A stretch of 64,000 nucleotides of DNA from Bacillus solitudinis (GTDB lineage Bacteria; Bacillota; Bacilli; Bacillales; Bacillaceae_D). How positions within the stretch are numbered: the stretch's first letter is position 1; the number at the start of each line of letters is the position of its first letter. Below are positions 56,913 to 64,000 of the stretch, piece after piece. A model generated the notes under the pieces. That model was not told where the DNA came from, did not search any database, and saw only the letters and a list, made by a program, of their open reading frames with translations. Both the position numbers and the translations under genes were made by a program. Location of the stretch: the NCBI RefSeq assembly GCF_002797395.1, contig NZ_KZ454943.1:1045325-1109324 (forward strand), read 5' to 3'.

Positions 56913-57986
56913 TTAAACCATTTTTGAAATTGTCTCCATTGTTGTTCGGTCTGTCTTTTTCACAAGTTCAACAATTAACTCTTTCGCTGCTGCATAATCA
57001 TCGGTATGGATCATTGAAGCTGCTGTATGGATGTATCTAGAACAAATACCAATCACGGCTGAAGGGACTCCGTTCCCCGACATATGAACGCGTCCAGCAT
57101 CAGTCCCACCAGGAGAAACAAAATATTGATAAGGTATTTTCTTCGTTTCAGCTGTATCTAAGATAAATTCTCTCATTCCCCTATGGGTAATCATTGAACC
57201 ATCAAATATACGTAGAAGCGCTCCTTTTCCTAAATGTCCAAACGCATCCTTGCCACCGGTTGCATCGTTTGCTGGACTTGCATCCAAGGCATAAAACACA
57301 TCGGGGTCAATCATATTTGCCGCTGTCGCTGCTCCGCGTAAACCAACTTCTTCCTGAACAGTGGCTCCAGAATAAAGGACATTAGGCAAAGAAACCTCCT
57401 TTAGTTCTTTAAGCAGTTCGATAGCTAACCCAACGCCATAGCGGTTATCCCAAGCTTTGGCTAGAATTTTCTTTTTGTTAGCTAACGGTGTAAATGGACA
57501 GATAGGAACAATTTGTTGTCCTGGCTTAACACCACTTTGCAGAGCATCCTGCTTATCATCCGCTCCGATATCTATGTACATTTGCTTAAGAGGCATTGGT
57601 TTCGTACGTTGTGACTCTTCAAGAAGATGCGGTGGTGTCGACCCTATAACACCTATAACAGGACCGTTTGTGGTGATAATCTGAACTCGCTGCGCTAGGA
57701 GAACTTGACTCCACCATCCACCAAGCGTTTGAAACTTAATGAGACCTTTTTCATTTATAGAGGTAACCATAAATCCTACCTCATCCATATGACCAGCAAC
57801 CATTACTGTTGGGCCTTCTTCACTTCCTCTTTTCACTCCAAAAATACTACCTAACTTGTCTTGAACAAATTCATCCGTGTATTTTGTAAGCTCTGTACGC
57901 ACAAAGTTTCGAATCTCATGTTCAAATCCTGGTGCACCTTGGAGCTCAGTTAAGGTTTTAAATAAATTAAGTGTCTCCTTATTCAT
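56913..57986 (-). CDS. ytoP: M42-family aminopeptidase YtoP
   Basis: 357 residues; glutamyl aminopeptidase/deblocking aminopeptidase type, a cytoplasmic dinuclear metalloenzyme that forms large assemblies. Metal ligands: H66 and D68 in GHMDEVGF, D182-type in AWDNRYG, catalytic EE in [10 protein letters not shown] (about 212-221), D in ALDASP, and the final His in [17 protein letters not shown] precedes the ATG. Same neighbour as in B. subtilis (ytzB). Confidence 0.95.
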   Translation of the reverse strand: MNKETLNLFKTLTELQGAPGFEHEIRNFVRTELTKYTDEFVQDKLGSIFGVKRGSEEGPTVMVAGHMDEVGFMVTSINEKGLIKFQTLGGWWSQVLLAQRVQIITTNGPVIGVIGSTPPHLLEESQRTKPMPLKQMYIDIGADDKQDALQSGVKPGQQIVPICPFTPLANKKKILAKAWDNRYGVGLAIELLKELKEVSLPNVLYSGATVQEEVGLRGAATAANMIDPDVFYALDASPANDATGGKDAFGHLGKGALLRIFDGSMITHRGMREFILDTAETKKIPYQYFVSPGGTDAGRVHMSGNGVPSAVIGICSRYIHTAASMIHTDDYAAAKELIVELVKKTDRTTMETISKMV

Positions 57987-58072
57987 AGATATCCCCCTTC
58001 ACTTTTATCTGCTTTTAGTTTAGCTAAACCGACTTTGAATTTCCATTAAACCTTCGACATTCTCCGGTCGTT

Positions 58073-58100
58073 TTGAAAAAGACATTCTTTCCGTTATAAT
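58073..58100 (+). promoter_or_regulatory. ytzB promoter
   Basis: TTGAAA (58073-58078), 16 bp, TATAAT (58095-58100). Confidence 0.7.
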
Positions 58101-58161
58101 TGAATCAATTGTAACCAATATATCACATACTAGAACAGTTAAAACGAAAGGGTGAATAAAC

Positions 58162-58467
58162 ATGGCGATTAAACGACTATTATTGGGAATTGGAATTGGA
58201 CTAGCTGCAGGCTATATTCTTCGTCCAACTATATCAGGGGATAAAATCAGTCCTGAACAAGCATTGAAGCAAGTTAAAAAAACACTTACATCAACTTATG
58301 ACATTCAAGGATCATGGATTCATATGATACCTGAACAACTAGAACGACATCAAATCCCCTATGAAGTATACCGTGGGGGTGTATCCATCAAGGATGAATC
58401 CGGAACCTTGCAGTATGAATTTTTAGTTGATACAAAAACAGGAACATTATTAGAATTAACGAAATAA
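58162..58467 (+). CDS. ytzB: YtzB, PepSY-domain protein
   Basis: 101 residues. An N-terminal hydrophobic segment (LLLGIGIGLAAGYIL, about 6-20) anchors or exports it. A PepSY-like domain follows (SPEQALKQVKKTL, then EVYRGG and a strand pair ending EFLVDTKTGTLLEL). PepSY domains often inhibit peptidases; here it stands divergent from the M42 peptidase gene, but a functional link is only inference. AAAGGGTG precedes the ATG. Confidence 0.88.
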   Translation: MAIKRLLLGIGIGLAAGYILRPTISGDKISPEQALKQVKKTLTSTYDIQGSWIHMIPEQLERHQIPYEVYRGGVSIKDESGTLQYEFLVDTKTGTLLELTK

Positions 58468-58483
58468 CTGGTGAGAGAGCCTT

Positions 58484-58546
58484 AGAGAGCGTGTTGTCTA
58501 AAAAGGAACCCCTTTTTCTGAACACACTAAGAGCTCTTTTTCTTTT
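58484..58546. terminator. hairpin between ytzB and ytnP
   Basis: AGAGC.GTGTT arms pair with AACAC..GAGCTCT around an inner AAAAAGG / CCTTTTT stem. T-rich sequence on both strands suggests use by both converging genes. Confidence 0.65.
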
Positions 58547-59394
58547 TATCCTTTCCGTTTAATTGAGTCGATGAGGTTTCCTGTCTCATCCCATTTTATT
58601 GCCCGATACTTGTAATCATGATAAAACAAAATCCATGCATCATGTTTTAAGATAAAGTCTTTCCACTTTTGCTTTTCAGAAATCGTCTGTAACGGGTAAT
58701 CATCATAAGCTGTAACCCATAGCACATTTTCATGCGCATGCGTAGGTAATATGTCAGCTAGATGAACAAACATTTCATTCTCATGATTAACTATTACAAT
58801 GGAGTGCCCCGCGCTATGCCCCCCAGTATGAATCATTTTCAGACCAGGAATGACTTCAATTTCATCTACAAATGTTCTTACTTTATCTTGTATTGGTTTC
58901 CAATTCTTTTCCCAATAAGTATTTCTCGAACGAATATTTGGTTGTTTCATTTCATACCATTCAACTTCAGATACGATAATTATAGCGTTTTCAAAGAATG
59001 GAATCTCGATCCCATTTCTATTCTTTGTTAGGCCTGTTGCATGGTCGAAATGAAGATGAGTCATAATAACGAAATCGATATCTGCTGTAGAAAGGTTTAA
59101 TTTTTCTAATTCTTCTTTGACGAATGATTCTTTAGTTACACCATAATTTCTTTTTTGTTTTTCTGTAAAACGTCCTTTACCTATCCCAGCGTCAACAAGA
59201 ATATGAAATCCGTCCTTTTGAATCAAAATAGGGTCGGTACTTGTTTTGACTTGATTCAAGTCATTGGGAGGATATCTTTTACTCCAAAGAGGTTTTGGCA
59301 CTACACCAAACATTGCACCACCATCTAAATTGACCTCGCCTCCATTTAACCAAGAAATCGTTAGCTTTTTTCTACTGATTGCTTCCACGTTCAT
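58546..59394 (-). CDS. ytnP: YtnP, MBL-fold lactonase-like hydrolase
   Basis: 282 residues. Metallo-beta-lactamase fold with the MTHLHFDHA motif near 109-117, GGHSAGHSIV near 190-199 and HLADILPTHAH near 212-222. YtnP of B. subtilis is a quorum-quenching lactonase-homologue that disrupts N-acyl homoserine lactone and streptomyces signalling. The N-terminal GGAMFGVVPKPLWSK matches the family. GGAGGG lies only 3 nt before the ATG; the GTG two codons on is an alternative start. Confidence 0.92.
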   Translation of the reverse strand: MNVEAISRKKLTISWLNGGEVNLDGGAMFGVVPKPLWSKRYPPNDLNQVKTSTDPILIQKDGFHILVDAGIGKGRFTEKQKRNYGVTKESFVKEELEKLNLSTADIDFVIMTHLHFDHATGLTKNRNGIEIPFFENAIIIVSEVEWYEMKQPNIRSRNTYWEKNWKPIQDKVRTFVDEIEVIPGLKMIHTGGHSAGHSIVIVNHENEMFVHLADILPTHAHENVLWVTAYDDYPLQTISEKQKWKDFILKHDAWILFYHDYKYRAIKWDETGNLIDSIKRKG

Positions 59395-59450
59395 ACGCCC
59401 TCCAAATAGAAACTCTTTATTGTCATTTTATATCAATTCCCCTTTTCAAT

Positions 59451-59492
59451 AAAGCGAAGAGGGTGTCTTCCTAAAGACACCCTCTTCGCTTT
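59451..59492. terminator. 19-bp perfect hairpin after trmB
   Basis: Arms 59451-59469 and 59474-59492 are perfectly complementary, loop CCTA. It is flanked by A/T-rich sequence and serves as the trmB terminator. Confidence 0.85.
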
Positions 59493-59533
59493 AAGTATAA
59501 CTTTTATTCATTTTCCGTTACTGCTTGACATTC

Positions 59534-60175
59534 TTAATCCCTAAACACCGCTTCACAACGGAATATTCTCATATTTTTCCGAGAGAATTTTTCTTCGTAT
59601 TCAGTCATTACATTGCCTTCAAGCTGGCTCTTGTGAAGATCAAGACTTATATTTTCAAGAATCATTCCATATTTTGAGAAACTGTGTAAAGAATACTCAA
59701 ATAGACCTTGATTATCCGTTTTCAAATGTACTTCTTTTCCTGGCTTTAAAATGCGCTCGTAAAGCTTTAGGAATCGCTCATATGTTAATCTACGTTTTTC
59801 ATGCTTATTTTTAGGCCAAGGATCGGTAAAGTTAATAAACACGCGGTCAATTTCATTCTCAGCAAAGAAGTCTTCCAATCCCTCAACATCTTTATTGATG
59901 AATTTAACATTGGGTTGACCTGTTTCCTTTATCCGTTCCATTGCCGTCACAAGAACACTGTCATATTTCTCAATACCGATAAAATTAATGTCAGGATGCA
60001 CTTTCCCCATTCCTGTTAAAAACTGTCCCTTACCCGTTCCAACTTCAACATAAATTGGGTTTTCATTTCCGAATACCTCATGCCAGTTACCTTTACATTC
60101 CGTAGGATTAGGTATGACGATATGTGGAACTTTATCCATCTCTTGTTTAGCCCAAGGCTTGTGACGCAAACGCAA
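59534..60175 (-). CDS. trmB: tRNA (guanine-N7-)-methyltransferase
   Basis: Methylates G46 of tRNA with SAM. 213 residues from a TTG at 60173-60175 (AAGGAG 8 nt upstream), giving MRLRHKPWA, which matches the known start; a GTG three codons earlier abuts the site. SAM motif [10 protein letters not shown] near 42-51, and the signature [18 protein letters not shown] near 113-130. Same as ytmQ of B. subtilis. Confidence 0.95.
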   Translation of the reverse strand: MRLRHKPWAKQEMDKVPHIVIPNPTECKGNWHEVFGNENPIYVEVGTGKGQFLTGMGKVHPDINFIGIEKYDSVLVTAMERIKETGQPNVKFINKDVEGLEDFFAENEIDRVFINFTDPWPKNKHEKRRLTYERFLKLYERILKPGKEVHLKTDNQGLFEYSLHSFSKYGMILENISLDLHKSQLEGNVMTEYEEKFSRKNMRIFRCEAVFRD

Positions 60176-60322
60176 CCTTACCACTCCTTATACTATTACT
60201 CAAACAAGTATTATAACGTGTTCCCCTCAGATTGTATATGGAAGGTTTGTCCTCGTATACTCACGTGACCTATGAGAGATGATAAAAAAAACTGATTAAC
60301 TGTTTAAAGGAGCGAGAGAACT

Positions 60323-60571
60323 ATGACGATGTCAAATTATGATAAGCTTGGCTTACTTCGCGATTTACTCCAAAATCAATCGGTCGAACAATACATGTCG
60401 ACAGATGAAGCAGAGCAAATAGAACGTCTGCTTTCTAATCTAGTCACAGAAATACACTTTAGTCCAAGTATCCAGCAGTCTCTGCAAGAAATGCAGCAGG
60501 TTCACAAAATAAATCACGATCCTTTTGAGAAGGAATTTGTTGATCAATGGCTAAATGTTATCTCCGAATAA
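60323..60571 (+). CDS. ytzH: YtzH-like small protein
   Basis: 82 residues, helical and acidic, no membrane span. LGLLRDLLQNQ, then DEAEQIERLLSNLV, and INHDPFEKEFVDQWLNVI are the recognisable parts of the YtzH family; function unknown. AAAGGAG lies 10 nt before the ATG. It stands between trmB and ytmP as in B. subtilis. Confidence 0.85.
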   Translation: MTMSNYDKLGLLRDLLQNQSVEQYMSTDEAEQIERLLSNLVTEIHFSPSIQQSLQEMQQVHKINHDPFEKEFVDQWLNVISE

Positions 60572-60589
60572 ACAAAGCAAGCATAATAA

Positions 60590-60624
60590 AAGGATGATTC
60601 AAATGGTCAATTTGAATCATCCTT
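60590..60624. terminator. terminator between ytzH and ytmP
   Basis: AAGGATGATTCAAA / TTTGAATCATCCTT, 14 bp perfect, followed by A/T-rich sequence. Confidence 0.85.
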
Positions 60625-60646
60625 AAAATAATTGTTCATTTTCTTC

Positions 60647-61435
60647 TTACAGTAATGACTTTAGGTATTCTTTAAAATGGTCTGCTTGCTCAACTTGATT
60701 TCGTTCAAAGTGCCATAGGAGCACTGAAATCGTTTGTGAAACAACATACCAATGCATTCGTTCAAGAAGCCCATCTTCTAAGTCCAAACCATATTGCTGT
60801 AACCAGTGCACCCAATCTGTTTCTGGTATATAGGAGTATAGTAATAAACCTAAGTCCAAGGCGGGATCGCCAACCTTCGCCCCATCCCAATCAATTAAAT
60901 AGAGATGGTCTTCTTCTGTTAGCATCCAGTTGTTATGATTAATATCACAATGACACACTACATATTTATGATATTGAACGTCCTCAATTTTATCAGTCAG
61001 ATAACGCATTCCTAATTCAATGGTTACGTCTTCCACTTTATAATCCTCTAATTTTTTTCTTAACTCTTGAATAATGACATCTGGTGTTAACGGTTCATTC
61101 CCTATCCGCTTAAACATAGAGAGTAATTCACTCGAACGATGTATTTTAGCCAGAAGTTCTGCTACCATGCGTTCCTTCATCTCAAAGGACTTTAATTCCC
61201 GACCTTGCACCCAGCGTTGCGCTGTAAGCACATCACCATTTTCTAATCTCCTAGTCCAAAGTAACTTTGGAACAATCCCTTCGGCAGAAAGAACCGCGAG
61301 AAAGGGTGAAGAATTGCGCTTCAAAAAAACCTTCTGGTCACCTTGCTGGGCTATATATGCTTCTCCCGTTGCACCTCCAGCTGGTTTTACCTTCCAGCCT
61401 TCTCCTAAGAACATTTCCAACCAATTCACCCTCAA
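60647..61435 (-). CDS. ytmP: YtmP, phosphotransferase-fold protein
   Basis: 262 residues of the APH/choline-kinase fold. Phosphotransferase motif VCHCDINHNNWML (about 156-168), followed by the metal-binding YLIDWDGAKVGDPALD (about 176-191). The physiological substrate is unknown. The frame begins at a TTG (61435), but a GTG two codons later or a TTG after GAGGGTG could be the real start; a shift of a few residues is possible. Neighbour of amyX as in B. subtilis. Confidence 0.88.
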   Translation of the reverse strand: MRVNWLEMFLGEGWKVKPAGGATGEAYIAQQGDQKVFLKRNSSPFLAVLSAEGIVPKLLWTRRLENGDVLTAQRWVQGRELKSFEMKERMVAELLAKIHRSSELLSMFKRIGNEPLTPDVIIQELRKKLEDYKVEDVTIELGMRYLTDKIEDVQYHKYVVCHCDINHNNWMLTEEDHLYLIDWDGAKVGDPALDLGLLLYSYIPETDWVHWLQQYGLDLEDGLLERMHWYVVSQTISVLLWHFERNQVEQADHFKEYLKSLL

Positions 61436-61496
61436 TTTCCTATAGCTTTCGTATATAGACTCCGGAATCTTAACAGGCTGATATCAAACATAAAGA

Positions 61497-61525
61497 GAGC
61501 AGAGATTAACCGCTTGACTCTGCTC
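61497..61525 (-). terminator. amyX terminator
   Basis: GAGCAGAG / CTCTGCTC, 8 bp perfect with a 13-nt loop, then TCTTTAT on the minus strand. Confidence 0.75.
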
Positions 61526-61532
61526 ATTTTTA

Positions 61533-63686
61533 CTACACAACGCATACAAGCGTTGAAAATGCTGCTACTTTTACACTACCGGCATTGTATAATGTATATA
61601 ATGGTATCAAAGAAGCTTGGTGCTCGTCAACGAGAACTTTCCAATCTCCCTCTAAGGGCAATCGGATACCTTGTTTCTCAATCGAAGCATTATGAATAAC
61701 TACAACCCGATCCCATGTTCCGAATTCCCCCACTTGATGTAATTCATAAGCAACGCAGTGAGCGCTCGTCTCGATCCATTTGAAATGCTTGTTTATTTGT
61801 GAGTATGTGGAGAATGTAAAAGCACGATGTGAACGTCTGATAGATATTAACCCTTTCACAAATTCAACCGTATCTTCGAACTTCCCTCTTCGTTCCCAAT
61901 CAAATTGATTAATCCAATCTGGTGAATTATAACTATTCTCGACACCGTATTTTGTTCGAAAAAATTCCTGTCCTGCGTGTAAAAATGGAATTCCCTGCGC
62001 TAATAATACAATTGAGGTTGCTAAACGATGGCGTTTCTTTTTTAGGACGTTTGTTTCTCCTGGTAAAGACAAAGTTAGCTTATCCCAAAGTGTATGATTA
62101 TCATGAGACTCCACATAATGAATGGCTTGCTGAGGAGTTAGAAATAGGTGCTCACTCCCAGAAACCCCTCCCATTATTTGGGAAAGAACTGTTCCATTTC
62201 CGTTACAAAACCCTTGATTGGTTTCATGAAACGTACTGCCTTTTATTGCATCACGAAACTGGTCTTGAAAGAACCCAATGGTCGGAAGTTCCTTTGCTTG
62301 GCGCATTGTTGCTCGTTTATTTTCTGCTAATGCTGTTGGCAAATCCCAACCTTCTCCAAGAAGAAAAAAACCGGGCTTGATCCTTTCTACAGCTGTAGCA
62401 ACTTTTTGCATCGTTTTGACATCGAGAATGCCCATCAAATCGAAACGCAAACCGTCAATATTATATTCCTTTACCCAAAAGCATACACAATCCACAATAT
62501 ATTTCTGTACCATTTGCCGTTCAGTTGCTAAGTCGTTACCTACACCCGTTCCATTGCTGATATTTCCATTTTCATCATGACGAAAAAAGTAACCTGGAAC
62601 GAGTTTTTCAAAATGAGACAACTCCCATATGTAAATATGATTAAACACTACATCTAAAATGACGCGCAACTGTTGTCTGTGGCAAGCTGCAATCAATTGC
62701 TTTAGCTCATTTACTCTTGAATAGCCATTATATGGGTCCGTTGCATAACTTCCTTCAGGAGCATAATAATGAATAGGGTCATACCCCCAGTTATAGCTAT
62801 CCCAGCAATTCGACTCATCGACACTTCCATAATCATTAACAGGCAATAACTCAATATGAGTGACTCCTAATTGTCGAATATACGTAAGACCTGTTTCCCG
62901 CCCCTCCTTATCGACTGTTTCATTTTCAGTTAAGCCTAAAAATAGTCCCTTATGTCTTATTCCGTTATTTTTTCCGATTGTAAAATCGCGAATGTGCAAT
63001 TCATATATTATCGTTTCACTTTTCGATATATTATTTAAGGCAATAGGCCAATGTGTAGGATTCGTTTCTTCCATATTGCCTATCATTGCTCGCTCACCAT
63101 TTACTGAAACAAACCTCGCATAAGGATCCACAGCTACATTCCAAGCGCCGTTTACTAAAACCTCAAAATGGTACCACTCTAGATTTCGATCTCCCTCGAG
63201 AGAAAAGCGCCAAATCCCTCTATCCTCACGTCTAAAAGAAAAGATCTCCTTCTCTTCTGTAAACCAATTTTTATAAAGAACCAGCCTTGCCTCTATAGCT
63301 GTTGGAGCCCAGCATGTAAAGGTTGTTTGATTTTCCGAATAAACTGCCCCTAAATCCTCTCCATCGTAGTAAAACAGTTGATCAAATGCTTTTGTTCGCA
63401 CCACATCTGTTAGTTCAATCAAGCAGCTGCTTTCTCCATACAACAGATAACATTCCTTTCCAATCGGATAAGGATTAACCAACGTGATATATAGATGCTC
63501 CTTCCCAGCCTTAACTTCCTTAATGTTTACTGTACTTCCTTCACTTAGAATATGAAGTTTCGGCAAGTCTTCTGCTCTCACCACACAATTAAATGTAACT
63601 TTTATAGAATTCATCTGAATCAATTCAGCTTTTTTGAAAAGATAATTGACAGACCATCGGTTCTTTTGCTTCAATGATGAAAGCAC
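61533..63686 (-). CDS. amyX: type I pullulanase
   Basis: Debranches alpha-1,6 links of pullulan and related glucans; GH13. 717 residues with no signal peptide, so probably intracellular. N-terminal CBM-like strands (about 1-110) and a CBM48-type domain (about 110-215) precede the catalytic barrel. YNWGYDP (near 293) is the pullulanase type I signature. The nucleophile Asp is in GLRFDLMG (near 415), the acid Glu in LLGEGWDL (near 441), and the third Asp in VESHDNHT (near 532). Start is GTG; alternative starts exist nearby. Confidence 0.94.
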   Translation of the reverse strand: MLSSLKQKNRWSVNYLFKKAELIQMNSIKVTFNCVVRAEDLPKLHILSEGSTVNIKEVKAGKEHLYITLVNPYPIGKECYLLYGESSCLIELTDVVRTKAFDQLFYYDGEDLGAVYSENQTTFTCWAPTAIEARLVLYKNWFTEEKEIFSFRREDRGIWRFSLEGDRNLEWYHFEVLVNGAWNVAVDPYARFVSVNGERAMIGNMEETNPTHWPIALNNISKSETIIYELHIRDFTIGKNNGIRHKGLFLGLTENETVDKEGRETGLTYIRQLGVTHIELLPVNDYGSVDESNCWDSYNWGYDPIHYYAPEGSYATDPYNGYSRVNELKQLIAACHRQQLRVILDVVFNHIYIWELSHFEKLVPGYFFRHDENGNISNGTGVGNDLATERQMVQKYIVDCVCFWVKEYNIDGLRFDLMGILDVKTMQKVATAVERIKPGFFLLGEGWDLPTALAENKRATMRQAKELPTIGFFQDQFRDAIKGSTFHETNQGFCNGNGTVLSQIMGGVSGSEHLFLTPQQAIHYVESHDNHTLWDKLTLSLPGETNVLKKKRHRLATSIVLLAQGIPFLHAGQEFFRTKYGVENSYNSPDWINQFDWERRGKFEDTVEFVKGLISIRRSHRAFTFSTYSQINKHFKWIETSAHCVAYELHQVGEFGTWDRVVVIHNASIEKQGIRLPLEGDWKVLVDEHQASLIPLYTLYNAGSVKVAAFSTLVCVV

Positions 63687-63903
63687 CCCCTATCTTGATT
63701 TAAATCATATTGGGCAAGCTGCTTAAGAATTACTCTTACGTGTGAATAAATAAACAGGAATTTAAATCAGGAGCCATTTGTTGCTTCAAAAAAACATTCC
63801 GAACGTGTTAACATCTTATAATTATGATAATAAGACACAAACTGTTCATAATAGATTTTATTTATCTTCGCACGCTAAGGCAAATATGAACGGAGGAAGT
63901 AAG

Positions 63904-64000
63904 ATGTTAAAGGAAACACCCTTAAATCGTGCACGACTATTAATAGCATGCCATGACCGCCCTGGTATTGTCTCTGCTGTTTCAACATTTCTTCATAAGT
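63904..64000 (+). CDS. purU: formyltetrahydrofolate deformylase, 5' part
   Basis: Only 32 codons are in the window. They encode an N-terminal ACT domain start, RARLLIACHDRPGIVSAVST, which is typical of PurU. PurU releases formate from 10-formyl-THF. GGAGG lies 7 nt before the ATG. The gene runs off the right edge. Another ACT-domain protein cannot be excluded. Confidence 0.75.
   Translation, partial: MLKETPLNRARLLIACHDRPGIVSAVSTFLHK

Overview
The window reads as a chromosomal segment of a low-GC Gram-positive spore former of the Bacillaceae. Evidence seen here: strong AGGAGG ribosome binding sites, frequent TTG/GTG starts, an alpha/beta-type small acid-soluble spore protein behind a sigma-G-like promoter, GerW (YtfJ), CcpA, a T-box leader, and a gene order that follows the Bacillus subtilis ytkL-amyX block almost gene for gene. 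A MotPS-type stator pair lies beside ccpA. An alkaliphilic relative of Bacillus is possible, but that is inference and I cannot name a species.

Layout. 0-4 kb: small membrane protein, ytkL, a striking 1.2-kb GC-rich tandem array (18 copies of a 65-67 bp unit), a secreted protein and an SDR (ytkK). 4-9 kb: argGH, then non-B. subtilis content (a small hypothetical gene, an EcsC-family gene and a YhaM paralogue with an eroded HD active site). 9-24 kb: ackA, ytxK, tpx, ytfIJ, yteJ, sppA, nadK2, ytcJ, sspA, thiI/nifZ (tRNA thiolation and thiamine sulfur transfer), ezrA, hisJ, refZ. 24-30 kb: a GAF-GGDEF cyclase, rpsD with its own leader, and a TyrZ-type tyrosyl-tRNA synthetase behind a T-box. 30-38 kb: a class A PBP with a C-terminal FN3 domain, then the divergent acetate module acsA / acuABC (acetyl-CoA synthetase with its acetyltransferase and deacetylase), then mtnN. 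38-45 kb: motPS, ccpA, aroA, an FtsA-like ATPase with an unusual C-terminal repeat region, and an IS3 remnant. 45-54 kb: ytxGH (sigma-B promoter), an M29 aminopeptidase, murC, a nicotinate-phosphoribosyltransferase-like gene, and sftA with 21 copies of a 17-residue repeat. 54-64 kb: ytpR, ytpQ, ytpP, an orphan EIIC-like membrane protein, a DUF84 NTPase, an M42 peptidase, ytzB, ytnP, trmB, ytzH, ytmP, pullulanase amyX and the 5' end of purU.

Gene interplay. CcpA is encoded here, and two of its likely targets in the same window carry matching cre sequences: upstream of ackA (activation of acetate overflow) and inside the first codons of acsA (block of acetate re-use). Most of the window is core, vertically inherited chromosome. 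The departures are the 67-bp array, the sftA minisatellite, the repeat element after acuC, the IS3 scar after the ftsA-like gene and the inserted gene pairs. I did not see a CRISPR array, a prophage, tRNA or rRNA genes, or a defence island.
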